A stretch of 64,000 nucleotides of DNA, taken from positions 6,262,089 to 6,326,088 of the forward strand of contig CM068322.1 of NCBI GenBank assembly GCA_034766995.1, written 5' to 3'. Positions 51,843 through 61,080 of the stretch are shown piece by piece. Position numbers and translations under genes: made by a program. Within the stretch, counting starts at the first letter, position 1. Every line of letters starts with the position of its first letter. The notes beneath the pieces were generated by a model. That model saw only the letters and a program-made list of their open reading frames with translations. It searched no databases and was not told where the DNA came from. The stretch is from Acanthacorydalis orientalis. Taxonomy: Eukaryota > Arthropoda > Insecta > Megaloptera > Corydalidae.

Positions 51843-52037
51843 TATTTTATTTATAATAACCTAAAATGATCACAACTTTATGTTGGTACGCCACTAAGCG
51901 TCAACATTTTCTATTTCTGTTTACATCCAAGATAACAATAACATCGTTTCTCTTCGTGGAATGTACCGATATTATTATTATTAACACGTGTGTCTAGAGG
52001 CATAACCCAAAATTTTAAATTTTGTATTGGAAAAAAA
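51843..52037. promoter_or_regulatory. Shared MARS2/NHP2 bidirectional promoter region
   Basis: Only 195 bp separate the start codons of two divergent genes, so both 5' UTRs and promoters must sit here unless 5' exons lie further away. No TATA box can be assigned with confidence. A CACGTG E-box core lies near 51986 and a pyrimidine stretch TTTCTCTT near 51947. Co-regulation is inference. Confidence 0.6.
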
Positions 52038-52209
52038 ATGGGGAAATCTAAAAAAGAAAATACAGAACCTGAAGATGTTCCAATGGCAGTTTTACCTTGC
52101 AAAGAAGAAGGTCTTACGTATGAAGAAAAATTAGAAAATGTAAGCATAATAGCAAAGCCAATGGCACCAAAGAAATTAACAAAAAAAATTTATAAACTTA
52201 TAAAAAAAG
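52038..52209 (+). CDS. NHP2: NHP2 exon 1
   Basis: Starts at ATGGGGAAATC after an A-run with favourable context. The donor is AAAAAAG|GTAATT; without splicing the frame would stop two codons later at TAA. It ends in phase 1. Confidence 0.93.
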
Positions 52210-52640
52210 GTAATTAAAGAAAAGAGCACGTATATAATTTTTTTAATAAAAATGCACTAACATATTCTAATTCAACAGCATCTAAACAGAAAACATTCCT
52301 CAGAAATGGTTTAAAAGATGTGCAAACACGAATTCGAAAAGGAGAAACGGGGTAATAAGTAATTCAAAAATAATTGATATTCGATTCTATAACAGAATTT
52401 AATTTCAGATTGGTAATTTTTGCTGGTGATGTAACCCCAATTGAAGTGATGTGTCATTTACCAGCTGTCTGTGAAGAAAAAGATATTCCTTATTGTTATA
52501 CTCCAAGTCGCATGGATTTGGGTCAGGCGATGGGCGTGAAACGAGGATCTTTAATGGTACTTATTCGTGAACATGATGACTATAAAGATTTGTATGATGA
52601 GTTAGCGAGCAGTGTAAAATTATTACCGCAGCCATTATAA
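52038..52640 (+). CDS. NHP2: H/ACA snoRNP subunit NHP2, three exons
   Basis: A core protein of H/ACA snoRNPs and scaRNPs in nucleoli and Cajal bodies. It binds the guide RNA with dyskerin, NOP10 and GAR1 to pseudouridylate rRNA and snRNA. Exons 52038-52209, 52279-52351 and 52409-52640 join in frame to 477 nt (158 aa), the usual size for animal NHP2. The L7Ae-type RNA-binding fold runs from about residue 40 to 150, with diagnostic blocks [50 protein letters not shown] and [17 protein letters not shown]. The N terminus is charged and poorly conserved. An in-frame GTG lies upstream, but ATG 52038 gives the MGK start typical of the family. Both introns are tiny (69 and 57 bp), in contrast to MARS2. 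An ATTAAA poly(A)-type signal lies 27 bp after the stop. Confidence 0.95.
52279..52351 (+). CDS. NHP2: NHP2 exon 2
   Basis: The acceptor is TTCAACAG|CATC and the donor ACGGG|GTAATAAG. It is a 73-bp exon encoding [20 protein letters not shown], the RNA-contacting part of the L7Ae fold. It is too short to appear as a long open frame. Confidence 0.93.
52409..52640 (+). CDS. NHP2: NHP2 exon 3 and stop
   Basis: The acceptor is TTTCAG|ATTGG. It encodes [20 protein letters not shown] through the C terminus LLPQPL and ends at TAA 52638-52640. Confidence 0.95.
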
Positions 52641-52666
52641 TAGTCACAAAAACAGTTCTGACACTG

Positions 52667-52672
52667 ATTAAA
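52667..52672 (+). terminator. Probable NHP2 poly(A) signal ATTAAA
   Basis: ATTAAA, the common variant hexamer, lies 27 bp past the NHP2 stop and just before a palindromic MITE that begins at 52679. No AATAAA occurs between stop and MITE. Cleavage would then fall inside the MITE. Confidence 0.5.
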
Positions 52673-52678
52673 TATTTT

Positions 52679-52928
52679 TTCACAAGTGAATTATTTTTTC
52701 ACTCCATAAACCACATAAGAAATGTTTCTGATCGAAAGTATTTAATAAATTGATATTTATGAGTATCGCTTATGTACATTTCGATTACTTGTTCTGTGTT
52801 TGGCACTCTAAGGATAATTAAATTGCCATTGAAATGCACAAGCATCAATCAATAATAATTTAATGAATTTTTTTGATCAAAAAAAATGTTCGTGTGGTTT
52901 ATAGAATGAAAAAGAAGTCATTTGTGAA
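52679..52928. mobile_element. Palindromic MITE just after NHP2
   Basis: The most complete copy. The left arm is TTCACAAGTGAATTATTTTT, CCATAAACCACATAAGAAAT, TCTGATCGAAAG, TGTACATTTCGATTAC, TTGGCACTCTAAGGATAATT. The right arm, read inverted, is TTCACAAATGACTTCTTTTT, CTATAAACCACACGAACATT, TTTTGATCAAAAAAATTCAT, TGTGCATTTCAATGGCAATT. Almost the whole 250 bp can fold into one hairpin. It begins 38 bp after the NHP2 stop. Confidence 0.82.
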
Positions 52929-55287
52929 GATTATAACAATGTTATAAAATGAGCGTTTTGAATTAATTTTTTTTATATATAAAACTTTGTATCTTTTAAT
53001 AGATGATTAATAAATATAATCAACTTGAAAAAAAAATTATTTACATGTATGAGTTCATAAAACAAAATCTATATTTACGTAATATACTCACTGCTGTAAA
53101 TTTTTCAAAATATACATATTTTTACGCAAAAAATCCTGTTTATTTTTTAAGTCAATTGATAATAGCAGTTCGAAAATAATTTAAAATTGTACGTTATGAA
53201 TGACAATATTTAAATTTATTTTCATATCAAAGTTTTTGTCTGCAAATCATTTTAACAAACAGTATTTTTAAAATTTATTTCTCAAACGTAAATCAATAGA
53301 ATGTCAATTATTATATTTCATTAATTACATTTTATATTTGGTTTTTAATTATTTGAATAAAATGTTAGAGTATAAATGTTTCTTTAATTAAAAAAATTTT
53401 ACATCTACATCTGGAAAAATAACAATATATTAATAGGAATAAAAATATTGATTATAATTACATATAATTATGGTTGGCTTTCATTTTCAGAGAAGTTTTC
53501 AAATACTGCCTAAAAATTCATTAACCCTTTGTACAAGTGGCTATTATTATTGTTAACATAAAAATAATAATAGTAAATCTTATAGTTATTAAGTACTGTA
53601 TCAAAAAATAATATAGTTCCTCAAATTTTAAAACTAACAAATTCAACGATCAATTAATTTATTACTACAGTACTTACTCAAACATTGTTTTTAATTTACT
53701 TAGAAAATTAATAAATTTATGATTATAGTTCTCCAAATGCTTGTTTAAGTTATAATACTGTTATACTCACAGTTTTAGAGTAACTAACAAAATTTACTTA
53801 ATAATGTTTACTTTATTTAGTAACATTTTTAAAATAGGAAAATATACCACATTTTTACAATATTAATTATTAACTTTTTTGACTCGTGTATCTTTAAATC
53901 TCAAATAACTAACTCATTTTTTAGTTCTATTATATATACAATAAATAGTCCAATATACTTGAAACTAAAAAAGACTTTCTTGTATTAATAAAGGAATTGG
54001 TAACAATTTATCAAATGCACCAGGAAATTGTAAGAAAAACAATCATTTTTATTATTGAAATAAACATTTATTTGTAAATGTCAGCCTATTTTTTATTGCA
54101 CAGTCAATTACAATCACTCCTTATTACATCATTCTAATTTTGTATTTTTTTTTTACTCTAATGTGCTTAAACTTCAGGAAGCCTAAACCATAAGAATATT
54201 ATAACAGTACAGTCAGCAACTCTATCAGACCGTTTTTATTTATTTATTTATTTATTTTTGTAAACATACACTCACATAGTCTAATATATGTTTATTCTGT
54301 GAATTCTTGATTAGAATCAAAAATAGACCGTGTTATATTATTATTTTTACTCTTTCGTCTGGTTGTCCAGTACAGCTGGCCGGAACTCTCTCAAACAGTC
54401 AACCTACAAATTAATGCTTATTCGAAGAACGGAACGTCTAATTCGGTGATGTCTAACGATATGATAGCGTTTTAAAATTTAAGTATCCTTATTTCTAGAT
54501 TATAAAAAATGAGCAAGACTGCCTAAGAAGATCGAAAGGGGACCGCCTGCATCCGACAGATAGATCTTCACGGATCCCAGGTTTACGGAATCCTTTTGGT
54601 CGTTTCGGATACTCTCTAACTTCTACGTAGAGGCAACGATTGTGATACGATTATGGTTATCTAGCGAGAGACTACTTTAATCGATACTCTCGTTTTAATT
54701 TAAGTTTCAGTCCTCGTACGATGAAAAAATATAATCATAAACTTTTCCAATATTCAGCTACATTTTAAACTATTTGCACTTGTAAGAAATAAAAAGATCA
54801 GTCAGCTCAGATTTTGTTATGTACAAGAAGCAGAAAAAGATCTTGATTTACAACGACTTCATTTATTATATAAAACTTTTATGAGGCTACTTTTTCTTAC
54901 ATATTTTTAAACACGACACAAGAAACTGCTGTTTTATCTAAAATATGTAACACTAACATTTCACAATATATATGCAAAGAAACAAAATTTATTTACTGAA
55001 AATATCATACACTTTCAATAAGCGACTTATATGAAATGAAATCATTACAAATCAAACATTTCCTTTTTTAGCTTCACAGTAAATAAATTACCTGCTTCTA
55101 TATTTTGATCTATGCAGATATTTACAATTATCATTAGTACAGATAATGAAATACCTTACAACTCTTTATAATTTGCCTTTTAAAATCATTTGCTTAAAGA
55201 GTTTTAAAACATAACTAGAGCAAAATAGAGTTACATGCTTTAAGAATGTGTAAATAACAGTAATTGGTAAGAAATTGTACCTGTGTG

Positions 55288-55320
<33 letters not shown>

Positions 55321-56989
55321 TACATACACATACACACACACTGGGAAAACTATTACATTAGTTTTTTTAAGCATATGCTGAAAAATTATTATATGAAAAA
55401 TTAATATTTTGTAAAGATTTTATTAGAGCATAATTTTTTTATTGATATTTAATTTCTTCTAAGTTTTATAAATTTATTTAAATTCTATGAAGAATAAGAA
55501 AATACTTTGAAGTAGTTAATATTTACTAAATTTTTAATCTAATTAAAAATCACCACACTTACACACATGCATACCCACACACATCCAAACATGCACATAT
55601 AAAAATACATGAACATATAAATAGTATTTGTCACAAGTGAGAAGAAAAACTTCAATTTGCTTTGTTTTTCAATCAACTTACATTAAATGCTTTTCGATTT
55701 ATTTTTTTATGCGAACAATTTTATCAACCTTTTTACCAGTATAGAGGAACTGGATTAAAAGTGAGATTTATTGACTGTTTTTACTTTCATAAAAGGAAGC
55801 TAGTTAACATGTGATTTAAAATGTTATATTATTATATTAATTGAATTAGACATGTAACTCTATTTTTACTTTAAAAATATTAATGACAATACGTTCTCTA
55901 TACTGTTAGAGTAAAACTTACAAATACCAAGGATTTATATTAATGTTATTAATCAGATAGATTCGGTTGAATTTATTTTGATCCATCCACTAACTACCTT
56001 ATTATATAATTCTATACTCTACAAATCCGATAATCGACTATTCCGCAATCAGAGGACCTGATTCTGAATGTATCCGTGACATCTCATTTATATCGAATGC
56101 AGACTAATATCCCGATAGTCAGATAGAGATATATTGTCTTGATTAATCACAAGAATTACCAGAATAAAATATTTTTGTACAGAATACAAAGATAGGAATA
56201 CATAAGTAAATATATTGGCAGATTGTCACTCAGACTAGAAATGGTGTGAACAATGCAAAATGTAATAATAGCGCAATGTTTTATTTTTTCTTAACCTCAA
56301 ACGACATTTTTTTACATTTTTTTTTTCTTTTTTTTTATTCGTTTCGTGCCGATAAAATCGAACGATTCGAATACCCCGTACCCTGTCTATATCAAAAAAC
56401 GAAATTAAATATATTTTTAAATGGCGAACAATTGACAAATACTTCGTTTCCTGTAATACTTTGGCTTAAGCTCAACAATGATCTGGAAATATGTACTCGT
56501 TTTTCGCGAAAACTCTTAAATGCATTGTCGAATTTTCCTCTTAATAAACTCCATTCATTACAATATAAATGCATGCTATATTAAAAATTGTGTGTAAAAA
56601 GTTTCTTCATATTTTGTTTCTTCTTCAATTTCTACTCTAAAAATGTGCAATGAGAAATGGAACACGAGAAGTTCATTGGTCCAAAAATAGGTGCAAAAAA
56701 TGTACAGTTCTCGAAGCATATTTAGTCATATCTTTTTTTAAATATAATCTTTAAATTATTTTACTATTATCGAAGGTTCGAATGACATGCATCATGAAAA
56801 ATACTAATATATTTTGAACAATTTGTCCTGAAATTCATCTAGATCATAAGAATAAAGTGTCTCACACTATCTCGCTCTCATATTTTTACAAATTCTAAAT
56901 CCGAGGAGCAGAGATGAAAAATTACCGAACTGATTTTGCACCACAATTTGACCGATTTATGTGATACGAGAATATAGATTCATTTGTAT
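52929..56989. other. Gene-free spacer between NHP2 and RhoBTB
   Basis: Very AT-rich, with a (TA)n tract at about 55291-55322 and a TTTA repeat near 54237-54256. The stretch 54340-54720 is GC-richer (ACAGCTGGCCGGAACTCTC, GGGGACCGCCTGCATCCGAC) and has no recognisable protein on either strand; a distal 3' UTR or non-coding RNA is possible but unsupported. Confidence 0.5.
55291..55322. repeat. (TA)n flanked by GT/CA runs
   Basis: A GTGTGTGTGTG stretch, then TA units, then CACATACACACACA, so the whole is a near-palindromic microsatellite. Confidence 0.85.
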
Positions 56990-57181
56990 TTCGTCTGTCT
57001 GTTCGCTCACGATCGCCACCGCCGTCGCGAGTGACGCAGAGAAGCTACGCTACTATGTTCGAAATGTCATAACGGACCGCTCAATATCTCCCGTCCGATC
57101 GGAATATCGCCAAGCGTCATGATCTCTAGTGATATAAAAATACAAATCATAGTACGACGACGGTATGTACGTGAACCTGCT
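56990..57181 (-). other. GC-richer probable 3' UTR of RhoBTB
   Basis: Directly after the TAA of the putative tail exon, about 190 bp are clearly richer in G+C than the flanks, including CGCCACCGCCGTCGCGAG near 57014-57031. No open frame of note. This is best read as 3' UTR of the same transcript. Confidence 0.45.
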
Positions 57182-57281
57182 TTACAAGTCAAGTGTTGAA
57201 ATTTGAATTATTATCAATATCGCTAAGATGGTACAGATAAATCCGACAAGCACTGGTAGTATCAGAATGAATCGAAGAGAT
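57182..57281 (-). CDS. RhoBTB: Putative RhoBTB readthrough exon: membrane-anchor tail
   Basis: The acceptor TTTCTTCTTTCAG|A has a strong pyrimidine tract. Joined to the donor at 57893/57894, the frame after the TGA reads QQDNGHWRSLRF, then about 22 uncharged residues (FILILPVLVGF, a short CTIL link, AILIIIQI), then STLDL and TAA at 57182-57184. A hydrophobic run this close to the C terminus is the layout of a tail anchor. It could be reached by UGA readthrough, or by a weak upstream donor TT|GTTTAA near 57952 that also keeps phase. If neither happens it is an ordinary 3' UTR exon and the hydrophobic frame is chance; I judge chance less likely, since the exon is GC-richer than its surroundings. 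Confidence 0.6.
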
Positions 57282-59272
57282 CTGAAAGAAGAAAGATGTA
57301 ATATCAGTAATATGAGAATAAAAATATTTTAAAGCATGTTAGTTCTTTTTAGATATTATTGTCTTCCAACAAATATTGCTTTTAAAAATCATATAAATAT
57401 TTCAGTTTTTTCATTTTGTTAAGATATCGCAAAATGAATGAAAATATTTATCTGAAAATAAGAATAAAACAAAAAAATTAATAACAATTAATTCAAAATA
57501 ATTATTTACAAATTACAATTATAATGGCTAGTTAAATTTACTACTTTTGTTGTCAATGAATAAATAAATTTTGTTTATCGTTTTGCAAAGATCACAATTA
57601 TCTGCAAATACTTATTTAAGAAAACATAGATGAACCATACCAAATTTAAAAACAGATGCATTCTAAAATAATTATGAACACTATTATAACAATTTTTCAT
57701 AAAAATGTACTGAAATAATAAATACTTTTAAAAAAGAACACTTAAAAATTACATGTAGAATATGAAACATCTATGAAAGATGTCATTGTATATAAAGAAA
57801 TATAAACAAGGTGCATAAAAACAAAAATGTGTATAATTTCTAAGCCCAAAAATAGTTTAATTACTTTGAAACAAATAATAAATTGAATTACCTCCAGTGC
57901 CCATTGTCTTGCTGTCAGAGATTATCTTCTTGACTATTAGTTGTCTCATTAAACAAACTTGTTGAAACATCTGGATTTGATTCTACTGCAACAGCTCTCC
58001 TCGATTTTCCTGAAAAGCAGAGGCAGCCGGAACTACTCTCACTGCGTTTCAATGCTGGTTTGTTTTCCTTGTCTCGTTCAGCTAAACATCTCTGATAATA
58101 ATCATAATCTTTGAGATACCTAAAATAAAAAACATGAAAACCATGAGTAATATATTCCTTCTCCCTTCAAAATAAATAAATAACTAACCAAACAGGAGGC
58201 CAACGATGCTCACTTAAGTATTCTTGATTCTCTGGATGTAGTAAACGAACACTTCTCGGTGACATTTTACAGAGTTTGTTGTAGTTTATGCACAGATGAT
58301 TCATGCACCAGTCTGCTAACTGGTGTGCATTATGTAGCTATAAAAAAGATATTCACATTTACAAGAGACCATTACAAATTTTTAAACAATGATATGTACC
58401 TTAACTGGCTCCAAAAGCCTCAAACAGTGCTCAATAGCGTCGCTGCTGTCATTCTGTGCAAGCCTCGACAGGTCTTCAATGACTCTACACTCAACGAGAT
58501 TGACAAGTCTCGGTAAACACAGTCTGTTTGCTAATTCAAGCAGATTAAAGCATTTAGCTGCAGCGATTGCTGGTACTTCATCCGTATATAAATAACACAG
58601 TAGTTTGTGAAATGTGTATTCTCTAACACCGGGAAATACGATCTAGAAAAGACAATTAGATTTACAAAATTATTAGGAGTTATTACCCAAATATGATTTT
58701 TCAATACAAAATTTATTTTTTCAAAATTTTAAATTAATTAATCTTTTGATTGGCTATATGTACATAGATAAATATAATTAATTATTAATAAGTTATTCAT
58801 AAATGAATTTTTATTTCAATATAAAAACAATTTAATATTCATCATTGATTTCAGTTCTTTTTTAAAAATGTATTTTTGAAAGAAATTATTACATAGAAAT
58901 AAAGCATATAATTCTAGCAGTGAACTTTTATTCTGAATATTGATTCATTCTTACCACTTTTGCTTGACTTTCTCTAAAATCACCGCTAAACATCGCCTTC
59001 ATCATGTCGCACCGAGCGACAAGCATTGGCTTATGTGCCGGATATGCGCCATCGTCTAATTCAAATATAACATCAGCAAATAATCCTTGCTCGAGACAAA
59101 GCTCTTCGAGCCGTTGACGAAATGCTTGTGAAAAGTGCTCCATTGCGTCATTGTTCAAAAATTGGTGGTTTGCTTGTATATTCGACAGTAGAACAGTGAG
59201 TTGCGGAAGTTCAAGGAATTCAGCTGCTTGTCTCATTTCCTGCAATGCATCCACACCATACAGAATAGCCAT
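57182..59272 (-). CDS. RhoBTB: RhoBTB, 3' part: second BTB domain and C terminus
   Basis: RhoBTB proteins are atypical Rho GTPases with two BTB domains that bind cullin-3 as ubiquitin-ligase adaptors. Only the 3' end is visible, in exons 59272(?)-58955, 58642-58400, 58337-58189 and 58119-57915. It covers the end of BTB1, all of BTB2 (FADVIFELDDG, AHKPMLVARCDMMKAMF, CYLYTDEVPA, LLELANRLCLPRLV) and the family-specific tail (ADWCMNHLCINYNKLC, ENQEYLSEHRWPPVWYLK). The frame ends at TGA 57915-57917, but an in-frame exon 57281-57182 continues past it with a membrane-anchor-like tail; the span includes that extension. The GTPase domain was not found in the remaining 4.7 kb, so upstream exons are probably outside the window. 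Confidence 0.9.
57915..58119 (-). CDS. RhoBTB: RhoBTB exon ending at an in-frame UGA
   Basis: The acceptor is TTATTTTAG|GTATC. It encodes YLKDYDYYQRCLAERDKEN, then a polar tail with SESSSGCLCFSGKSRR, and ends NSQEDNL-TGA. The base after the stop is C (TGA CAG), a context known to favour readthrough. The exon seems to continue 21 nt beyond the stop to a donor GGAG|GTAATT at 57894. Confidence 0.9.
58189..58337 (-). CDS. RhoBTB: RhoBTB exon: RhoBTB-specific C-terminal block
   Basis: The acceptor is TTTTATAG|CTAC and the donor GTTTG|GTTAGT. It encodes NAHQLADWCMNHLCINYNKL and HPENQEYLSEHRWPPVW, the block that separates RhoBTB from other BTB proteins. Confidence 0.93.
58400..58642 (-). CDS. RhoBTB: RhoBTB exon: BTB2 core
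   Basis: The acceptor is TTTTCTAG|ATCG and the donor GTTAAG|GTACAT; exactly 81 codons in phase 0/0. It includes FPGVREYTFHKLLCYLYTDE and NLLELANRLCLPRLVNL. These are the BTB helix-strand and the first BACK-like helices of RhoBTB. Confidence 0.93.
58955..59272 (-). CDS. RhoBTB: RhoBTB exon: end of BTB1, start of BTB2
   Basis: Encodes LQEMRQAAEFLELPQL (end of BTB1), a linker, and FADVIFELDDGAYPAHKP (start of BTB2). The donor GTG|GTAAGA is clear. The 5' edge is not: a usable AG gives a start at 59239 (GCATTGCAG|GAA), yet the frame and a family-like YGVDALQ continue to 59272, where an ATG sits, and stay open to an AG just before 59311. Confidence 0.85.
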
Positions 59273-60950
59273 TCGTATGAATAAAAAACATGTGGAAAAA
59301 CAGCATATAGACTATTACGATTAATATTAATAATAAAGATGTCCCATAAATAATGTTTCTTCGAAGTCATAAAATTTCACATTGTGAAAGTTATTTAAAA
59401 ATCGTTTACTGCTTAATTTGGAATACAAATTTGATCAACATAAACATTAACAATTAGATTTTAAGATGATTAAATATAAAGTTTACTTACAATCTTCAAG
59501 ATGAAATGTTTAATTAAGTAAATCATGAAAAAGCATGTCTTTTGTTCCTGTTTCTTTATATTACCTAAAATGAATTAAGCATTTGCAAATAAAATTAAAA
59601 GTATTCAAATATACTAATAAATCGAATCTTCAACTATTTGAAACATACCAAATTCAGAAAAATAAATTTTTAAATATGAAAGAAAATAACAATAATTACA
59701 CATGTGATAATGTACTTTTCTTTCTTTTATTATACAAAAGTACAGCTAGTTTCATTATATATTCAGAACTTCTGATAAAGGAGTGTCTACAAATTAACAT
59801 AATATATGTTTTCAAATTAGTTCATCAAAAAACTATATATATTAAGTTATTTATATTTCCATTCATTTTCTAAGTGAAATTCATAAAAATAAGAAGGAAA
59901 TATTTAGTAGAAAAAATAAAATAAATCAAATAAGAAACAAAATAGTATTATTAAATGAAAAAAAATCCAATTTATTAATTAAAAGAGATTTATTATTATA
60001 AAAGAGATTTTACCAGAGGTTAATGACTTCTCTCCATCATTATTAAATAATGAAAATTATCCAGAAAATTCAAGGACAGAAAATCCTTACAATTAAACAC
60101 TATTACAAATATATGTTACATCCTAATAAAATATCGACAAATTAAAAAATACATTATTAAGCAGTGCTCTATTAGATGTAAAACAAAAAATAAAGGATTA
60201 TAATTATTCTAAGATATTGGACAATCATACTGAAACGATAAAAATCAGTTTAAAATGAATTTTAATTCACCTTAATCAATAAAAAAATGGCCTTTCCAAG
60301 TATGCATATAAAATTCATGGTTATGCAGACAGACGATAGTTCATTTTTATTTGTTAAGTTTTAATTATTATATCAAAGTAGTTTCAGAAATTGAATTTTA
60401 AGTTGATTAAAGTTGAAGTTCAGAAAGACAGTATATTACTACTGGCTCAATTCAATCTGTATCTGTTAATTAAGCAGAGAAGCAATGAATAGCATTTGTG
60501 AAAAATACTACAATTATGGAAAGAAACTCATGCTTATATAAATGGATGAAAATTATCTTTAAAATTAGATATATTTTTAAATGAAATTCACAATGTAGGC
60601 TTAGAGATTTGTTTTCTATCAAACATCAGCAAACTATATGAAAAAAATTACTACTATTATTCTTTGTTGTACAGAATGTAATTTTCATGTTAATGTTATT
60701 CATGTGACGGTATACTGGAAACTTAAATTAAATTAATAAATTTAGTAGGAATCTTTCTGGATAATCTTTTTCAATCACTTCTTTATTTAGATTATCTGAC
60801 CATCTAAATATAAAATCTTCTATATTACATTTATTCCAACAAAGCATAATGAGTAATATTCACTTCCTGAAGTATATATTATTAATACAAAATAAGTTAA
60901 GTTACAATTTAATTTTGGCATGGAAGCTAAATTTAATTGTGCAAATGAAA

Positions 60951-61080
60951 TTGATTTTTCTATACCTTAGCGCCATCATTTATTCTAATACGCATAAGCA
61001 ACAATTACAAAATGACCAATAGTCAATTACTGAACATTTTTGATCAGACATTTTCTTGTAATTTGTGGACTGAGTGACAA
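60951..61080. mobile_element. Palindromic MITE family, single right arm
   Basis: TTGATTTTTCTATACCTTAG, CGCCATCATTTATTCTAATA, CGCATAAGCAACAATTACAA, AATGACCAATAGTCAATTAC, GAACATTTTTGATCAGACAT and TTGTAATTTGTGGACTGAGT in right-arm order. Confidence 0.7.

Noticed and set aside
52679..52928. Possible structured non-coding RNA
   Set aside because: The long inverted repeat recurs at several other sites in the window, so a MITE explains it better.
56235..56584. Open frames of 112 aa (+) and 67 aa (-)
   Set aside because: AT-rich composition, no family motif and no splice context. Judged chance.
57915..57917. UGA as selenocysteine codon in RhoBTB
   Set aside because: RhoBTB is not a known selenoprotein family and many insects have lost selenoproteins. 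I see no convincing SECIS-like structure, so readthrough or plain termination is more likely.
58259..58595. Plus-strand open frames over RhoBTB exons
   Set aside because: Shadows of minus-strand exons that carry clear RhoBTB motifs.
59583..59873. 96-aa plus-strand open frame
   Set aside because: Lys/Asn/Ile-rich as expected of random AT-rich DNA; no motif.
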